A stretch of 64,000 nucleotides of DNA from Trichostrongylus colubriformis (taxonomy: Eukaryota > Nematoda > Chromadorea > Rhabditida > Trichostrongylidae): positions 11,904,001-11,968,000 of the forward strand of contig OZ022259.1 of the NCBI GenBank assembly GCA_963978905.1, given 5' to 3'. The position numbers and the translations under genes are program-made. This document shows positions 10,560 to 21,419 of the stretch, in pieces (within the stretch, counting starts at the first letter, position 1; each line of letters begins with the position of its first letter). A model generated the notes under the pieces. That model ran no database searches and was not told the origin of the DNA. It saw only the letters and a program-made list of their open reading frames with translations.

Positions 10560-11350
10560 GGTGAAGCTCGCACGAAAAGTAAAAGAAGTAGTGAATTTGA
10601 GAGTTGAGATGCCTAATAACAAAACAGTGGAGAAAAAACGGATGGAAATGGCCAAAAACCGGAGAAACAGGATCCCCTTCCCTCGTTGATCCTCAACGCG
10701 GACGAACTTTCCGTTAAGAGGCGAATACTCCGAACGAAATTTCCATTGGCATGCTGCCAAGTAAACACGGTGTGTGCTGATATGACAGCGAATCGCTTCG
10801 CGGCGTTTCACTCGCGGCGCCACCAGTACATACGGTTCGCCGTATCGATCGCCCTTGGTAGCCGGCCGAGCGTGACTGCATCACGCCTGCGCTTCCACTC
10901 ATGCCACACTGCCTCGCTTGAAGGCTGCCATGCCCTGCCACTGGCACTCGCACCCGCCGCGCCGCTCGCTGCGTGCGGCCGCGCGATTCGCTGTCATATC
11001 TGCACACACCAGTAAACACAAGGGAATGTTTGGAAATACGACAGCACCTTTTTCCTGGAGTGAGCTTCAGGCTAAAACTACGAAAGCGCGCTGCAGTACC
11101 TTCGATCTCACCGCATATCTTTGGCCGCTCTCATCGTATCCAACCAGGTATCATGTCGCTTGGAGGCGGGGTCGATCATCCAAAGGCGGCAGCTGTTATC
11201 CGTTGCGCCGCTTCGACAGCTCGGAGGCGCAGTTTTACAACGGGATTTCGCCACATATAGCTTTTTTAGGCTCATAGTTTCCATGCAAATAACTTCTCCC
11301 AGAGATTTCTCAATAATCGCATTATCACTAATGCTGACTTTAAGCAGGAG
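10560..11350 (+). repeat. dispersed repeat family D, copy 1, split by a MITE
   Basis: Starts 'aaagtaaaagaagtagtgaat', includes 'ggaaatggccaaaaaccggagaaacaggatcc' and 'ttccattggcatgctgccaagtaaacac', and resumes after the MITE at 11011. Other copies: 28095-28585, 52990-53485 and, inverted, 56225-56640. No coding motif; probably a non-autonomous transposon. Confidence 0.65.
10769..11010. mobile_element. 9-bp-TSD MITE, nested in repeat D
   Basis: GGTGTGTGC ... GCACACACC termini with an exact 9-bp duplication AGTAAACAC (10760-10768 and 11011-11019). Other D copies read uninterrupted across this site ('gccaagtaaacgctaggaaatg' near 53174), so the insertion is unambiguous. The element is 242 bp, GC-rich, and resembles 52407-52644 over much of its length. 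Confidence 0.92.
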
Positions 11351-11399
11351 CGGCCTTTCGAATTACGGTGAAAGGATTCACTCATCACCAAGCTTCCAC

Positions 11400-13190
11400 T
11401 CTCCATACCGAGCTGGAGTAACGCTCGAAGCGCACTGCGTCGTAATTTGATTTTGATTTGATCTGATTTTGCTCTTGAAGATATGTAATTTACACTATAG
11501 TACGACGTATAAAGCATAAAAAGTTTGAAAATGAGGCACATAAGAACGATGCAGAGCATAGAAAATGGAATGAGTGCATGAAAAACGTTATCATCGATTG
11601 AAAATGAGTGAAACATTTAATCTGGACTAAATTCAACGGATTTTGGTCTATTAATGAAATCGCTGTGAAGGCAAGCTTAATATACATAGCGTCAACATAG
11701 AGTGGAAGTAAACGGCCGCCGCCTCTTACAACATGCCCATGTTTCCTACCGAGAACAGCCAATTCGGGCACAACTTCGCTTGTGTACGCCGCTACGCCAA
11801 ATCCCGACATAAGGATTCACGTCGCAGCCACTTCGCCTCGACTACATACAGTACCAGTTCAAGGCACACGCTTTCACCTACTGACGTATAAATACGAACA
11901 TTCTATTGTATACAACCTAGCGATGGATCGCCTGAGAAATTACAATTCAACGAAGGCAAAAATATCAACGTCAGCGTAATGATTTCCTTGAAGCCGGCTT
12001 CCTTGCGAGAAAATATTCAGTGACCAAAGTTACTATGAAAACTTTTATGAAAAGCACATTCTCATTGGAAGGAAAGGAAAACACTCTCATTAAAATCAGC
12101 TACAGCAGAGGATGAATCGCGAATAACCATAAAGAGTTCCATGATCACAAAGGGTCATCTTCCAACAGCTGCTTCATTCAAAAAAAAAATTACCGCTCAC
12201 ATGACCAGACCCAAAGTCTCGAAATTGTGTTAGAGGTTAACCCTAAAAAAACCTTTAATATGGGGTTGGTTCAGAAGTTAAAAAGGCTCTGGAAAGCACA
12301 TCAGTGTCCCGTTCTGTCGTTGTTGAACGGAAAAGTGAGATATTATTCCTTGAAGAATCTTCCAGTTGATAGCGACGTATAGCGAAGTTACCCATTGATT
12401 GGCCCTAAGGAGCCATCTATTCAAGAACGCTTATATGCTATAGAAGGAGTCAGTTGGCAAAATGACTTCCTCAAAAAAGTTCGCTCTTTGACGTCATACA
12501 TTTGAAGTATCATCAAGAGTAAGAGGATTGAAGTCGAGAGCTTGGATTGTGTGTTGAGCCTTATCTTAGAACAAGAAGGAGAAGGACCGACTAGAGAATA
12601 CATCTGATCAGATTTTGAAAGGAGGCTGGTCGACTCAAATCGGATAGGAGGTGAGCTCACGCATCACTCACTTCGAAAACTCTGCACCACTGGACAGACA
12701 AGAAGTTTCAGTGGTAAATTTGTGGGAAGATGTAAAATAAAAGTCATATCTGATGCAACGATGCTTGCGCTAGCTAAACAAAAATCGAAATAAGGATCAT
12801 CATGGAATGGGAGTCTTTTAAAGGACACCGTGGGTTAGTTTTGCATAATTGCGAGATAGTTGAAGAATATGAAAGCCGCTGTACTTAGTAGTGCAATAGC
12901 AGGATAAGAGTGGAGTAAAATGGTCGGTAGCCCGAGAAATAAGACCCCGCTCTCTACACCACAGTAGAGGATGTGTTTTGACCTTCTCTGCATCCTAGTC
13001 ACTGAGGGATACGGAAGTGACGCGGGGTTCATCCCGCCTGCTGTAAACATTGCTAGCCCTCACAGAAGCTCGTCCATTGGGAGCGGCGCAGCGAGATTGC
13101 GATGAAGACCCCAAGGTGCACCTTTCTGCTCAAGTTTCATGATATTTTCAAAACTTGAGTTCCATTTACAGGGAGCATTTTTTCCGGATC
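11400..13190. other. no gene recognised
   Basis: AT-rich sequence with short open frames only. A fragment near 11690-11830 ('ggccgcc...cgctacgccaaatcccgacataagg') resembles the right half of a 9-bp-TSD MITE. Nothing else is supported. Confidence 0.4.
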
Positions 13191-13194
13191 TCGT

Positions 13195-14135
13195 TTCCTT
13201 CCTGGGAATGTTTTCCAGCGAGGGAAGCAAACCAGACGCTTTTGACAATCGGCTGCTACAGTAATCATGATTTCGCGCCAGGGCGCGTATCGACGCTGCT
13301 CGTTGTCATCGCACACTCTCTCGCGTTTTGTCGTTCTCTCTGCGCTCTCCGCGTAGGAGAAAGCATGTGGCAAACTGCCCGTGAATTGTACTACGCAAGC
13401 CGTCTAAGGGAGGCAACACTCAATGCGCTGCTGAGAGCGGCAGGTCGAGAGGGCTGAGCGGTGGGGGATAGGTTGGGGCAAGTCAATGGGATCCGGTGAC
13501 GGTTGGAAAACCGTTCTCAATTTGGGAGACGCATGGGATGATGGCGCGCATGATTTCATCGAGGCGCTCTACCGTTGCGGCAACTGGTCGGGGGTGATAG
13601 AGATGGGTCACGGTGCACACCTATGTTGTAAGAATGCTTTCCGGCCACAGCCCATATTAACCCCTGCGTCGAAGGTTCCTTCCCCCAATGCACGCGAAGC
13701 GCGCCACGAGTCGCGTGAAGACGAACTTAGGTGCTATCGCAATTAGGATGCAGGCATCTCACAACACAACTGGACCCTATTTTTACCTAAGCCGTGGAGG
13801 GGAAAAGAGCCCTTCCTTCCCCCTCCGAGGCTTAGGCAAAAGTATACGCGTGCATATGCAGATTGACCATCAAGGATCTCTCCACGATGCGCAGATAAAC
13901 AACTTTTTAGAGGATGCCCCCCCCCCCTCATTGCGATAGCACTCAAACCTAAACGTTGAAACATCTGCTTTTAACATAATTCCTTCGTTCTATGTGTTTG
14001 AGGTAAGCAAACCAGACCCAAAATACTTGGAGGATGTAAGGAAGCATGTGTTGGTCCTGCCACGAAAACCTGATTACGGTAGCAGCCGATTGTCAAAAGC
14101 GTCTGGTTTGCTCACCTCGTTTTCCAGCTGATAGT
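13195..14135. repeat. inverted-repeat bounded element, about 0.94 kb
   Basis: Plus-strand 'gaagcaaaccagacgcttttgacaatcggctgctac' (about 13225) recurs inverted as 'gtagcagccgattgtcaaaagcgtctggtttgc' (about 14078). The interior at 13755-13870 contains a smaller hairpin ('cctatttttacctaagcc...aggcttaggcaaaagta') and a C10 run. Probably a composite of non-autonomous elements. No transposase is seen. Confidence 0.5.
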
Positions 14136-14399
14136 TGATTCCTTCACTCCCTTAAATCCGTCTTCAATTCAATGATCAACGTTCTCGTTGTGAGGAGTTA
14201 GGCAGGACACAAGAGCCACAGACTGACAAAGTGATATCTCAAAAAATAGCCCTGTTCGAAGGGTAAACATTTTGTGTTAATGCACCCACAGCTGGAATAC
14301 GCCATGTATACTACCTCCATTCAGAATGATACTGGCCGATGATGTTTTTGGTGTGATCACACGGTGATTAGCGTTAGCTACTGCGCTAGTATTTTTTTA

Positions 14400-14755
14400 T
14401 TTTTCAGCTGAATGTGCACTCGCTATGCTTAGTCATGCTCGGATTGTTCAGTATTCTCTTGAGCAACGAAGACCTCGAAAGAAGATCACTTCAACTGTCA
14501 GTTGTGAGAGTGCGCGAGCACCACGAAGAATTAGAATCATCCTCCCAGAAAGTGGGCAAAACGGAATCAGTGTTGAAAAAATCGGCACTGAGCCATGCTT
14601 TCTCCTTACCACTCGCTCCTCCTCCCCAGCAGAACAATTGCGACCTTTTCACTATAGGTTGTGCTTTCGAAGTTGTTCATGGTACCAGTAACATCTCTAC
14701 ACTGCTTTGTTATGCTTTAAGTATTAGAAAGGTCGTTATGAGGCGGATGAAGTAG
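14400..14755 (+). other. candidate exon of unknown identity, two overlapping open frames
   Basis: A strong acceptor (tttttttatttttcag, ending 14407) is followed by about 115 codons open in one frame (LNVHSLCLVMLGLFSILLS ... to TAG at 14755) and about 90 codons open in another (ECALAMLSHARIVQYSLEQ ...). Neither matches a family I recognise. It could be a terminal exon of an unseen plus-strand gene, or chance. Confidence 0.25.
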
Positions 14756-15039
14756 AAATCACATGGTTGTCGTCGTAGAAGTAGGTGGTGCCCCTCATTC
14801 TACCAAAGTTTGTCTCACTATTACTTCATCTTGCATCCTGATCAAAAAATATCAAAGTAAGCCAAGGCATACTCCGATTGATCTATACCGAGAGATACCG
14901 AGAGCTGGTTTAGTACTTCAATGAAAATGTTTTCGGGGTCGTTTTTAAGTGCTTCGAGTAGATCAAGTCTGAAAGTTCCCCGACTTCTCAGGCTCTGAAG
15001 AAGGCGGAGGCGCCGTGACGTTAGCTTCGTGTACATAAA

Positions 15040-16430
15040 ATCGAGAATCTTGGAAAGGTACCAATAAACTATCCACTGACCTAGAAATCGCTACCCATCT
15101 TCATAATGCTATACAATAGAATCGGAGGAGGTTCACATCAAAACGAATTTTGCTTTGTCAGATGAGCCTATGAAGACAGCCACAACACTGCGGTTGAATT
15201 CGCTCAACGAACAAAGTTATAGGGAGATTCAGCAAGAGAAATCGGTTAAAAACTCATTATCTGCCCTCATATTTAAGGGAAGCCATTCCGCCTTTCACAT
15301 CCAATACGTGTTACTCTCCTCAAATCTACTTAAGTAAAAAGGGCAAGGTGTAATGAGAAGTTTTCGGAAAGGAAAATAAACCAAAGTCCAAATAACTGCA
15401 TACAGCACCTGGAGACAATGTTATCAGAGTGATCGATTAAGCTGTTTTGCCATAGCGACGAAGCTATGCCTACCCTACCAGGTAATATCCTGCCGCTATT
15501 CAATCGCTTTTAGAGGAAATCACTTCTGGTCACGTACACTCCTACCTTTGCTAGGCAACTAATTGGTCGCAGAGTAACAGGGTAATCATCCTGCTATATA
15601 TAATCCGTTAAGTATGTCTGTCTGTGTTTGTGTGTGTCTGTGTGATTGTCACGAAATTCATATCGCAGGTCGCAGCAAAGCTAGGACCTTAAAAAATGTG
15701 GGGGTGACACTTGTACACCAGTGATGGGTGACCTGTCCTGATGGCAGCTGATAACGGCCGATATGAAGCGTCGGAAGACAAGGGTCACTAGAGTCACAGC
15801 GCCCTCCAGGCTAACGATGAAACGCTGACACTGACTAGTGTTGTACTGTGTGAGACGGAAACACTAGCGTTAGGTGAACGGACATGATAACAGCTGATAA
15901 GGACTGATAAAGAGCCTTGGAAGACTCTGTCGCTGAATCTGTTGCGCGTTTCATACATAACCTGAAGCGTTGACATTTATGGGTGATATGTAGGGTGAGA
16001 ACGGGACATTGGTGGTGGGAGATCAAAAGTGTTGGCGACTGATAATGACTGATACAGGGGGTTAAATAGTGAATGCCACCAATTTGCTGCGCTCTTCGCG
16101 TTCTCCTTAAAGCCGACACCCACAGGAATCAAAAATAGTGAAAGGGGGACGTCAATAGTAAAAGATCTGAAGCGATGACAAATGATAAAAGGCTGATAGA
16201 GAGCGCGAAAACCAAGCGCTTAATGTCACGTTTTTCGGGTTAGCAATAGAGCGTTGATTCTCGCTGTCATCATAAGGGTCAATGCGGAGACACTGATGAA
16301 GGTGGATGGGCCAAACCGATGTATGGTATTGGTATCATATCAACATAAGGATGATAATGGTGCCGAAAGTCGTATGACACTAGAGCAGTTTCTTTTTCCG
16401 CTAGCCCAAGTATTGCTTCAATTATCAGCG
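15040..16430. other. no gene recognised
   Basis: Contains a GT-rich simple stretch (15606-15650) and degenerate 'gatgacaactgataa...gactgataaagagc' iterations (15740-16200). No supported gene. Confidence 0.4.
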
Positions 16431-16439
16431 CTGTGCATG

Positions 16440-17055
16440 TTGCGGCTCGTTGGGCAGTTGCCCTCCTAACCGCCAGCGCAACAGCATCGTGGTTCCGGGT
16501 CTACGGACCCCGTGCCACCCGGCTCCTGTGCCTGCGGATTGTCACTGTCCAGGTGGGCTTCCCCAGGAGCCATACTGCTTTCCCCACAGTATGGCCACCG
16601 CTTCCCGGAGGTATGTGCTCTCGCTCTTCTACCCTATAGACTACCCTTCGTGCAACAGCAAGTACAGCTATTACGACCACTGTATTTATTATGTACACAC
16701 TATTCACAATAGTCGACCTACTCTCATCTTCCTGCCTGATCTCAGGTCCGACCGCGCTAATCCCCCCAAGGGTCAACTAAAGGAGTACTAGCGGTAACTG
16801 CGATAACTCCTGCACCCTGCAGACTATCTACCCCGCCTGCAGCCGTCCACGTCCTTGGGTGTAGCGGGCGTGAGCAGACCAGCGCTCAACCAAGCCGACC
16901 GCGGTCCGCCCGACCGCACCGCGTCCTGACGGTCTGCAGAGCGTGGGAGTCAAACTCTCACCCTCAACAGTCCGGTATGGCATCCTAGCAGCTTTCGCCC
17001 GGTGCCCCTCTCCTCTCGGGGGCAAGGTGTATGAGCACCGTCTGGCAGTGGCGAC
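16440..17055 (+). repeat. dispersed repeat family E, copy 1
   Basis: Shares 'tcttcctgcc', 'ctgcaccctgcag', 'cagcgctcaac', 'gatgcccggtgcccttctcc'-type blocks, in the same order, with 61020-61720. Possibly a 3' part of a retrotransposon, but no reverse-transcriptase motif is visible. Confidence 0.5.
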
Positions 17056-17061
17056 TCCTTC

Positions 17062-17490
17062 AAAGGAATCGTCCACGGAAAATGAGTTTTTGTGTTACCC
17101 ATATGTTTATGTTGTATTTGCCTAATGTTGGCCTCATGCAAAATTTCACGCGAAAAAATGTGAATCTGGCTGAGATACAGCACCACAAAGTGCGGTCCAG
17201 GTGGGCGGGGCCTCCGTGTAAAAGCCTCGTCCCGTCGTCCGTCGTGGTCGGAGACGCATTGTAGGAACAGAGGGCTACGTAAACAGTCCCACTCTCCGTT
17301 CCCAACGGTGGCGGACGACGGGACGAGGCTTTTACACGGAGGCCCCGCCCACCTGGACCGCACTTTGTGGTGCTGTATCTCAGCCAGATTCACATTTTTC
17401 ACGTGAAATTTTGCATGAGGCCAACATTAGGCAAATACAACATAATTATATGGGTAACACAAAAACTCATTTTCCGTGGACGATTCCTTT
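17062..17490. mobile_element. hairpin MITE, family A, full-length copy
   Basis: Almost fully palindromic: 'aaaggaatcgtccacggaaa' at the left and 'tttccgtggacgattccttt' at the right. Long arms include 'gtgaatctggctgagatacagcaccacaaagtgcggtccaggtgggcggggcctcc' and its inverse. Copies: 32496-32925, 44670-45768 (interrupted), 47696-47815 (half), 53806-54203, 57228-57653. Confidence 0.85.
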
Positions 17491-17499
17491 AATAGGGCC

Positions 17500-18570
17500 A
17501 CGACTGGGAGCGAAGCCGGGTGCGTTGTGCGCCCACAGGGACAGTCGCGATGGCGACACCGATAGCGAGAAATGGGAAATGATGACTTTTGGAAAATATG
17601 TTGAGCATCGATTCGAGCAACTCAAATGGGATACGGAACACCGCTCACTACCACAAACGACCACCATGGCTCTAATTGAGGTACTCAATGAGTCAATACA
17701 CTTCTTTTTTGTTTCTATATAAGGTGCAGCGAGACGGGTCGAACGCTAAACTACCTACACTTCCAATTAATGATGACTGTGACTGTGCGCAGAGATTTGA
17801 CAAGTTAGTATATAACCAAATGACCAGTTACTGAAGCAGCGTTTATAGTTTTGGAATTTGCGGAATAGCAGAATTGCGAAATCTGCGGAAAAGGTTTAGA
17901 TAGATATCGATCGGTAGAACTGTGGAAATGCAGAATTGTGGGATATGTGGAGATGAAAAATTTTGGAAAACATGGAATCTATATATGCGGCACGTGTCAT
18001 TCCTCGCAGCTCATAATTCGTGAACGGTCGAACTTACATACTTTCTGCATCACTGCCTGCGTGGCGCTGATCATTAAATGAAAAGTCGTCTGCTCATACG
18101 AAACATAGCATGTAGCTGCGAGCCTGAAGATGTGCACTTTAAAGAGGCTTCGGGGTTTTTTGACAACCCTAAACGTTTTTACTCACTCTCAAGTACCTGG
18201 TCTCTACGAAGTTTCGCCTTTCTCTTTATCCTGGTTTACCTCACTCACTATTAGAACCTAATGTATTACACTTCGAATGCTTGACCGAAATTTTCGAAGC
18301 GAGAAAACATCAGATACCATCCCAGTGAAAGATCTTGAACAATTCTGAACAAATCGGTGTTAATCTACAAACTCGAATGTATGTTTTTGCCTAGGCCTTG
18401 ATGGGAAAAACGAGATTCCCTTTATTTCCTGAAATGATGGCGCCAGATACAATAATAAAGCCTAGAACGGTTCGGTAGCCCCTCAATAGGAAAGCACGGA
18501 AATTATCCTGTGATCGTTTAGAAATGTGGCCCTAGTTGGGCTGTGTTTCCAATCAATACCTATCTTTTAC
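17500..18570. other. no gene recognised
   Basis: Only short open frames. 17850-17960 holds iterations of 'gcggaat..cagaattgcg', related to the array at 18575-18905. Confidence 0.4.
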
Positions 18571-18574
18571 GCAG

Positions 18575-18905
18575 ATCCCACTATTCCGCTAATTTCACTA
18601 TTCTGCATTTCCACAACTCCGCAATACGTATTTCATCCCTTTCCACAAATTCCAAGATTTCGCAAATTTTGTTTTCTCCCAATCGATACGTATTTTATCC
18701 CTTTCCACAAATTTCACGATTCCGTGAAATTGCACAATTCTGCATTTCCACAAAAACGCAATTTCCACAATTCCACTTTTTCCGTTTCTTAATTTCTCTA
18801 ATTGTCTTGACTCTTCATAGCATGGAAATCGATACGTATCTAATGCTTTTCCGCAAATTCCACTATTTCGCATTCCAACGATTTCGCAAATTTCAAATCT
18901 AGGAA
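18575..18905. repeat. degenerate tandem array ('aatttccacaattccgca')
   Basis: Repeated units such as 'cgatacgtattttatccctttccacaaatt' and 'cacaattctgcatttccacaa' give overlapping spurious frames in two phases. Similar motifs occur inverted at 17850-17960 and near 50630-50880. Confidence 0.6.
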
Positions 18906-18909
18906 CGCT

Positions 18910-19980
18910 GCCTAATGGCACATGCAATGAGTACTTAGTAAACACACTACCTACCCTGATGTAGCAACAAAGTGTTTCGACCGCTATATTCTTCTGAGGG
19001 ATGGTGTACCAGTTTCTCAGGTTTATAGTACTGCTCGCTGTAGAGCTTCCGTCGAGATCTCCTGGTCAGTATCGACTTTTGCAGCTATATAGTTTTGCAG
19101 TGTGGTACACGCAGCACTGTGCAATAGCAAAACTGGTAAGGTATGAACAGCTAGAAAAGTCCCTCCTCTTCAGCATATTACGGTGTTGTCAATGGAAGAA
19201 GAAAAGCAACCATACGACACTTTGACCAATCCTATCTGAAGCTGCGCCGCGCAATATTTTTCCATTCAAAATCGTAGAATTATTTGATTTTCGGCAACGT
19301 GAGCATTCCTCAGCATATACAGGTGTTTCCTCTCATGTGTATAATGTCAATTAACAATGTGGAAGGGAAAGGGGGCAGGCCGGAGTGAGCAGCTTCATGG
19401 GTATCAACCACACATCGTATTTTGATTATGGAAGAGGAAGTGGTCAGCCCTAGCCAATGAAATGCGCCATGCGTTCGACTCCCACTCAAAACTGTTTGAG
19501 ACTAATTACTGACAAGTGCAGACACTGTCCATAACGACGCCTTACTACCAGCCTAACAACTGGGCTATTCAATCAACCTAGAATGAAAGCTCCACAAATG
19601 TACGTATGGCGCAGAGCCTTCAGCTATTGCTGCCTTTAAGTGTCATAATGCCATAATAATGAAAAATGCCATGAAATGGAAATCGGATGAGCATTCGTAA
19701 AAATGCATTGGGATATGCTTGCCACTTTTTCCTCATATATGGAAGTACAACGTCAGTTAAAAAGTATCCACCATTTTGGTAGCCTAGCAAAAGATCAATG
19801 CTCGTCAAAAGCAATTATTCGGAACCAAACCATGAAAATAAGATTCATCACACTTTTCTCATCAATCATGAGTAAATCTAATCTTTCCAGTCAGGAATTT
19901 TTTTCCTAAGAGCCAAAAAATTGCATAAGGCGATTTTCATCTGTCGTGACCTTCGACACGTGTTCGACTTGTTGTACATA
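18910..19980. other. no gene recognised
   Basis: Nothing beyond short open frames. Confidence 0.4.
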
Positions 19981-20488
19981 CAGTAGCGCTCAAAAGTCTT
20001 CGGCCAAACACTTTTTTGTCATAACTTTTTTTCCACTGGACCAAATTCGACAAAATTCTAATATGTGGTTCCTGAACCTAGTGTCACCCTTTCCTTCTAC
20101 TTGAGTGCCGCTTGACTCTTTTCATGGTTCTCTACAAAAATTTATTACAAGACCACCGAAAAACTAAGGAAAAGGCATGGTCAAGAAAAACGGTTTTCTT
20201 TACAGAAACAAAACGAGCAAGCCTCAGAGACATCAATATTTTGTAGAAAGACCAGGACATTTGATGAGAGCGACACGGCGGGACGGCATAGGGGTGGCAC
20301 TCCAAAAACAAAAAATTGCATTTAACCACGTAACTTACACCGTTGAGCGCCAAAATAGTATATTCGGTATGCAGTGTCTCCACGTACAACATACTGAGAT
20401 TTCTCTTAGATCGGTCCAGTCACAAAAAAAGTTACAATGAAAAACCCGAGTGAAAAACCATTTGGCCGAAGACTTTAGAGCGCTACCG
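19981..20488. mobile_element. Tc1-like non-autonomous element, 508 bp
   Basis: CAGTAGCGCTCAAAAGTCTT at the left and AAGACTTTAGAGCGCTACCG at the right are terminal inverted repeats, flanked by TA (19979-19980, 20489-20490). The 'CAGT...CAAAAGT-TTCGGCC' end is typical of Tc1-family elements. No transposase frame is present inside. Confidence 0.85.
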
Positions 20489-20489
20489 T

Positions 20490-21215
20490 ATGTAGCACAC
20501 TTGGTTATCAGCGCCCGGGTCCCGGCTTTAGTCGTTGCATCGACCCAGAAAGTTGCTTTTTCTGGGCAAGAAACCGCTGAGGATGTTCCCTTCACTGAGC
20601 TACTCACTGAGATCTTTGGTCTGCGGCGGCTCACCTCATCACCGGCTTTTTGTTAATAGGACGTAATCGATAAAGAAACGTCGTCATTGTTGCCTGAATT
20701 TCCAATGAAACGAAGAAGGAACTGAGGGGCATTGAAATTTAATGGTTGACGCCTCCCCGTCTCATTAACTCAATAAAAATGACAGAGTTATGACGTCGAC
20801 AGAAATTGGAACGCATTTTGCCTTACGCGTCGACAGAGCTTGACGAGGCGGATATTTCATGGCTACTGGTGTTGGAAATGGGTTTCGTAATGGATTTGTG
20901 CTTCCATTGGAGGCAGAGGGTGCAGAAGATGGAGATACATAGTGTTTTCAGTCTTTTAAAAGAGCAATCTAGAGATGGCCATTTTCCTTGTAACATCAGT
21001 GTATGGAGGTGATGGAGATAGCGATACAATCCCGTCAGCATGATCGCAGGGCACCAAGCTGTCAGTGATGAGGAGTGGATAAGCTGGTAAAAGATTTCTA
21101 GGAGGAAAAAAGGTCTGTACTTCGGCACTGCGATTGAATGGAACTAGAATACGCAGCACATCCCACAAAGGCAACAATAATGCAAAAAGCTTCGAGTCTA
21201 GTCTTGTATTAGCTT
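20490..21215. other. no gene recognised
   Basis: Short overlapping frames only; no motif. Confidence 0.4.
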
Positions 21216-21223
21216 CAATATAG

Positions 21224-21407
21224 GGGTCAAATCAAGTCGTGGGGGGGGGGGGGGGGGGGGGAGACGCAACTAAATTTTCACCACGTCAAAGCTTCTTTCC
21301 CTCCCTAGGCTTAGGCTAAAGCAGATGAAACCTATGCTTTGACAGATGCTTTTTCATGTGAAAGGAGAGCATATCACCCCCCCCCCCCCCCCGACTTGAT
21401 TTGACCT
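21224..21407. mobile_element. hAT-like MITE with G21 / C16 arms
   Basis: GGGTCAAATCAAGTCG ... CGACTTGATTTGACCT termini, flanked by an exact 8-bp direct repeat CAATATAG (21216-21223 and 21408-21415). Inside the ends lie a run of 21 G (21241-21261) and a run of 16 C (21377-21392), which would pair in a hairpin. An 8-bp duplication is the hAT signature; no transposase is present. Confidence 0.8.
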
Positions 21408-21419
21408 CAATATAGCTTT

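Noticed and set aside
11272..11616. 114-codon minus-strand frame
   Set aside because: It covers the right part of repeat D and AT-rich sequence, and is not preserved in the other D copies.
15606..15650. GT-rich stretch as a possible promoter or microsatellite
   Set aside because: Too irregular to call a defined microsatellite, and nothing coding lies next to it.
16940..17480. Overlapping frames of 60-150 codons on both strands
   Set aside because: They arise from the palindromic family A MITE, which reads similarly on both strands.
18526..18945. 115-119 codon frames in both directions
   Set aside because: Low-complexity 'aatttccacaattccgca' array; frames in several phases show the same repetitive peptides.
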